NCBI GenBank assembly: GCA_903927685.1
Contig: CAIYOB010001580.1
Location: forward strand, 1 to 7,151
Direction: 5' to 3'
DNA from: an uncultured Planctomycetaceae bacterium
GTDB lineage: Bacteria > Planctomycetota > Planctomycetia > Pirellulales > Pirellulaceae
Length of the DNA stretch: 7,151 nucleotides
Positions 6,642 through 7,151 of the stretch are shown here, piece by piece. Within the stretch, counting starts at the first letter, position 1, and the number at the start of each line of letters is the position of its first letter. The notes below the pieces were generated by a model. It was given only the letters and a program-made list of their open reading frames with translations. It was not told the origin of the DNA and did not search any database. The position numbers and the translations under genes were made by a program.

Positions 6642-6670
6642 AAAAGCCCCCTCCACGCAGTGGAAGGGGC
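6642..6670 (-). terminator. Hairpin reading as a rho-independent terminator on the minus strand
   Basis: GCCCCCTCCAC (6646-6656) pairs with GTGGAAGGGGC (6660-6670) around a 3-nt loop: 11 positions with one mismatch. Read on the minus strand the stem is followed by TTTTC, a short U-tract. On the plus strand no U-tract follows, so termination of the AlbA-type gene here is less well supported, though bidirectional use is possible. No intact minus-strand gene lies to its right. Confidence 0.5.
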
Positions 6671-6843
6671 GTGCTGCTCCATGCCGTCTGCTCCTTGAAC
6701 TCAGGATGCTTGGGCTAGCGCGTGGCAACCGCGGGCGCAACCGACGCCGGCCGGCGACTCCCGCGCGGCCAAGGTCACAAGTGCCTAACCGAGGTCGGCT
6801 CGGCACGCCGGCGGGGGGGGCGGAGAATTTGGCGATCCATGCG

Positions 6844-6873
6844 TTGCCCTGGATTTCCCTGTCCAAGTAGAAT
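6844..6873 (+). promoter_or_regulatory. Possible promoter of the truncated plus-strand gene
   Basis: TTGCCC (6844-6849) and TAGAAT (6868-6873; 5 of 6 to the -10 consensus) are 18 bp apart. The -10 ends only 6 nt before ATG 6880, so a transcript would be leaderless or nearly so. Confidence 0.35.
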
Positions 6874-6879
6874 TGGGGT

Positions 6880-6923
6880 ATGCAAAACATCGTCTGCAAC
6901 GTCAGAGACATCGACACCGCCGA
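6880..6923 (+). pseudogene. Possible 5' fragment of an unrecognised gene, cut by the repeat junction
   Basis: From ATG 6880 the plus strand codes MQNIVCNVRDIDTAD in about 15 codons before running into the antisense strand of the propeller repeat at 6924, where the frame continues to a TAG at 7006-7008 (42 residues in all). The first 15 residues look like a genuine protein start and sit behind a plausible promoter; the rest is the antisense of copy 2 and cannot be native. I have an impression of small planctomycete proteins that begin this way but cannot confirm it. It could be a chance ORF. Confidence 0.35.
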
Positions 6924-7026
6924 CCGGCGTCTTTCCCAAGTGCGCGGACAATTCGGCGACGGCGTCCGCGGCGTTGGCGGTCCCGCAGCACAGGCAAGCA
7001 GCCAATAGTCCCCAGCAAGTTCTCAT
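6924..7026 (-). pseudogene. Truncated second copy of the propeller gene 5' end
   Basis: ATG at 7026, with AGGAG 7 nt upstream, codes MRTCWGLLAACLCCGTANA and on through LGKTP. These 34 residues differ from the intact gene only at residues 2-3. After 6924 the similarity ends; the frame runs another 49 codons to about 6775 with an unrelated proline- and arginine-rich tail. A complete signal peptide is present, so a short exported peptide could be made, but this reads as a remnant and not as a functional gene. Confidence 0.75.
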
Positions 7027-7039
7027 CGCGTGTCTCCTT
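6924..7039 (-). repeat. 116-bp direct repeat, copy 2
   Basis: Partner of 2292-2407, in the same orientation, 111 of 116 identical, no gaps. The upstream DNA here (7040-7151) differs from that upstream of copy 1, so only one of the two can be the ancestral promoter region of the propeller gene. Confidence 0.93.
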
Positions 7040-7121
7040 AGGTTTGCTGCGAATGTGTCGTCAATGTCGCGGACTGGGGTGCCTGGGGGCTTTGAAACTG
7101 CGTGTTTTCGTCCGGTAATTC

Positions 7122-7134
7122 TGGCCGAAGGCCA
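7122..7134. repeat. Short hairpin TGGCC-GAA-GGCCA
   Basis: A perfect 5-bp stem with a 3-nt loop, about 96 bp upstream of the second-copy start. No U-tract adjoins it. It may be incidental in GC-rich DNA. Confidence 0.25.
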
Positions 7135-7151
7135 TATTCATCGTAGCCTGG

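Larger units (their letters stand above)
6552..6879. other. Intergenic region without a supported gene
   Basis: This lies between the AlbA-type gene and the gene fragments at the right. Besides the hairpin at 6646-6670 it holds GC-rich sequence with a G8 run at 6813-6820 and a GCCGGCCGGC palindrome near 6747. Frames open here on either strand have arginine- and proline-rich, low-information translations and I do not call them. Confidence 0.5.

Noticed and set aside
6813..6820. G8 homopolymer as a phase-variation tract
   Set aside because: It is not inside or just upstream of any supported gene, so slippage would have no evident target.

Overview
The window looks like chromosomal DNA of a high-GC planctomycete-type bacterium. 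The main clue is the left third: a long, exported beta-propeller protein with BamB/PQQ-like repeats behind a degenerate methyltransferase-like domain, an architecture I associate with Planctomycetota. That assignment comes from remembered family knowledge, not a search. Base composition is uneven: 421-480 (propeller gene) has 50 G+C in 60 bases, 5581-5640 (AlbA gene) has 34 in 60, and 4021-4080 (large central gene) has 32 in 60.

Layout. (1) 1-2394, minus strand: the 5' 798 codons of the propeller gene, running off the left edge and open throughout. (2) 2408-2852: intergenic, with a weak promoter for the propeller gene, several hairpins, and a candidate promoter plus paired 10-bp repeats ahead of the next gene. 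(3) 2853-6551, plus strand: three closely spaced genes in one apparent operon, namely a small XRE-type helix-turn-helix regulator, an unrecognised ~590-residue protein (longer if its true start lies upstream), and an AlbA/Schlafen-type ATP-binding protein with a C-terminal winged helix. (4) 6552-7151: no intact gene. It holds a hairpin that reads as a minus-strand terminator, a short 5' fragment of a possible plus-strand gene, and a second copy of the 5' end of the propeller gene.

The most notable structure is a 116-bp direct repeat. Positions 2292-2407 (ribosome binding site, start codon and first 34 codons of the propeller gene) recur at 6924-7039 in the same orientation with 5 mismatches and no gaps. 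The three-gene module lies between the copies. This fits either insertion of a ~4.5 kb cassette at the 5' end of the propeller gene with duplication of the target, or a tandem/segmental duplication whose second copy has decayed. No integrase or transposase is visible.

The regulator probably controls its own operon. The large protein has an N-terminal region with a weakly nuclease-like pattern, and the AlbA-type protein combines a nucleic-acid-associated domain, a GHKL-like ATPase domain and a DNA-binding domain. Together they make a plausible but unproven mobile defence or regulatory module.
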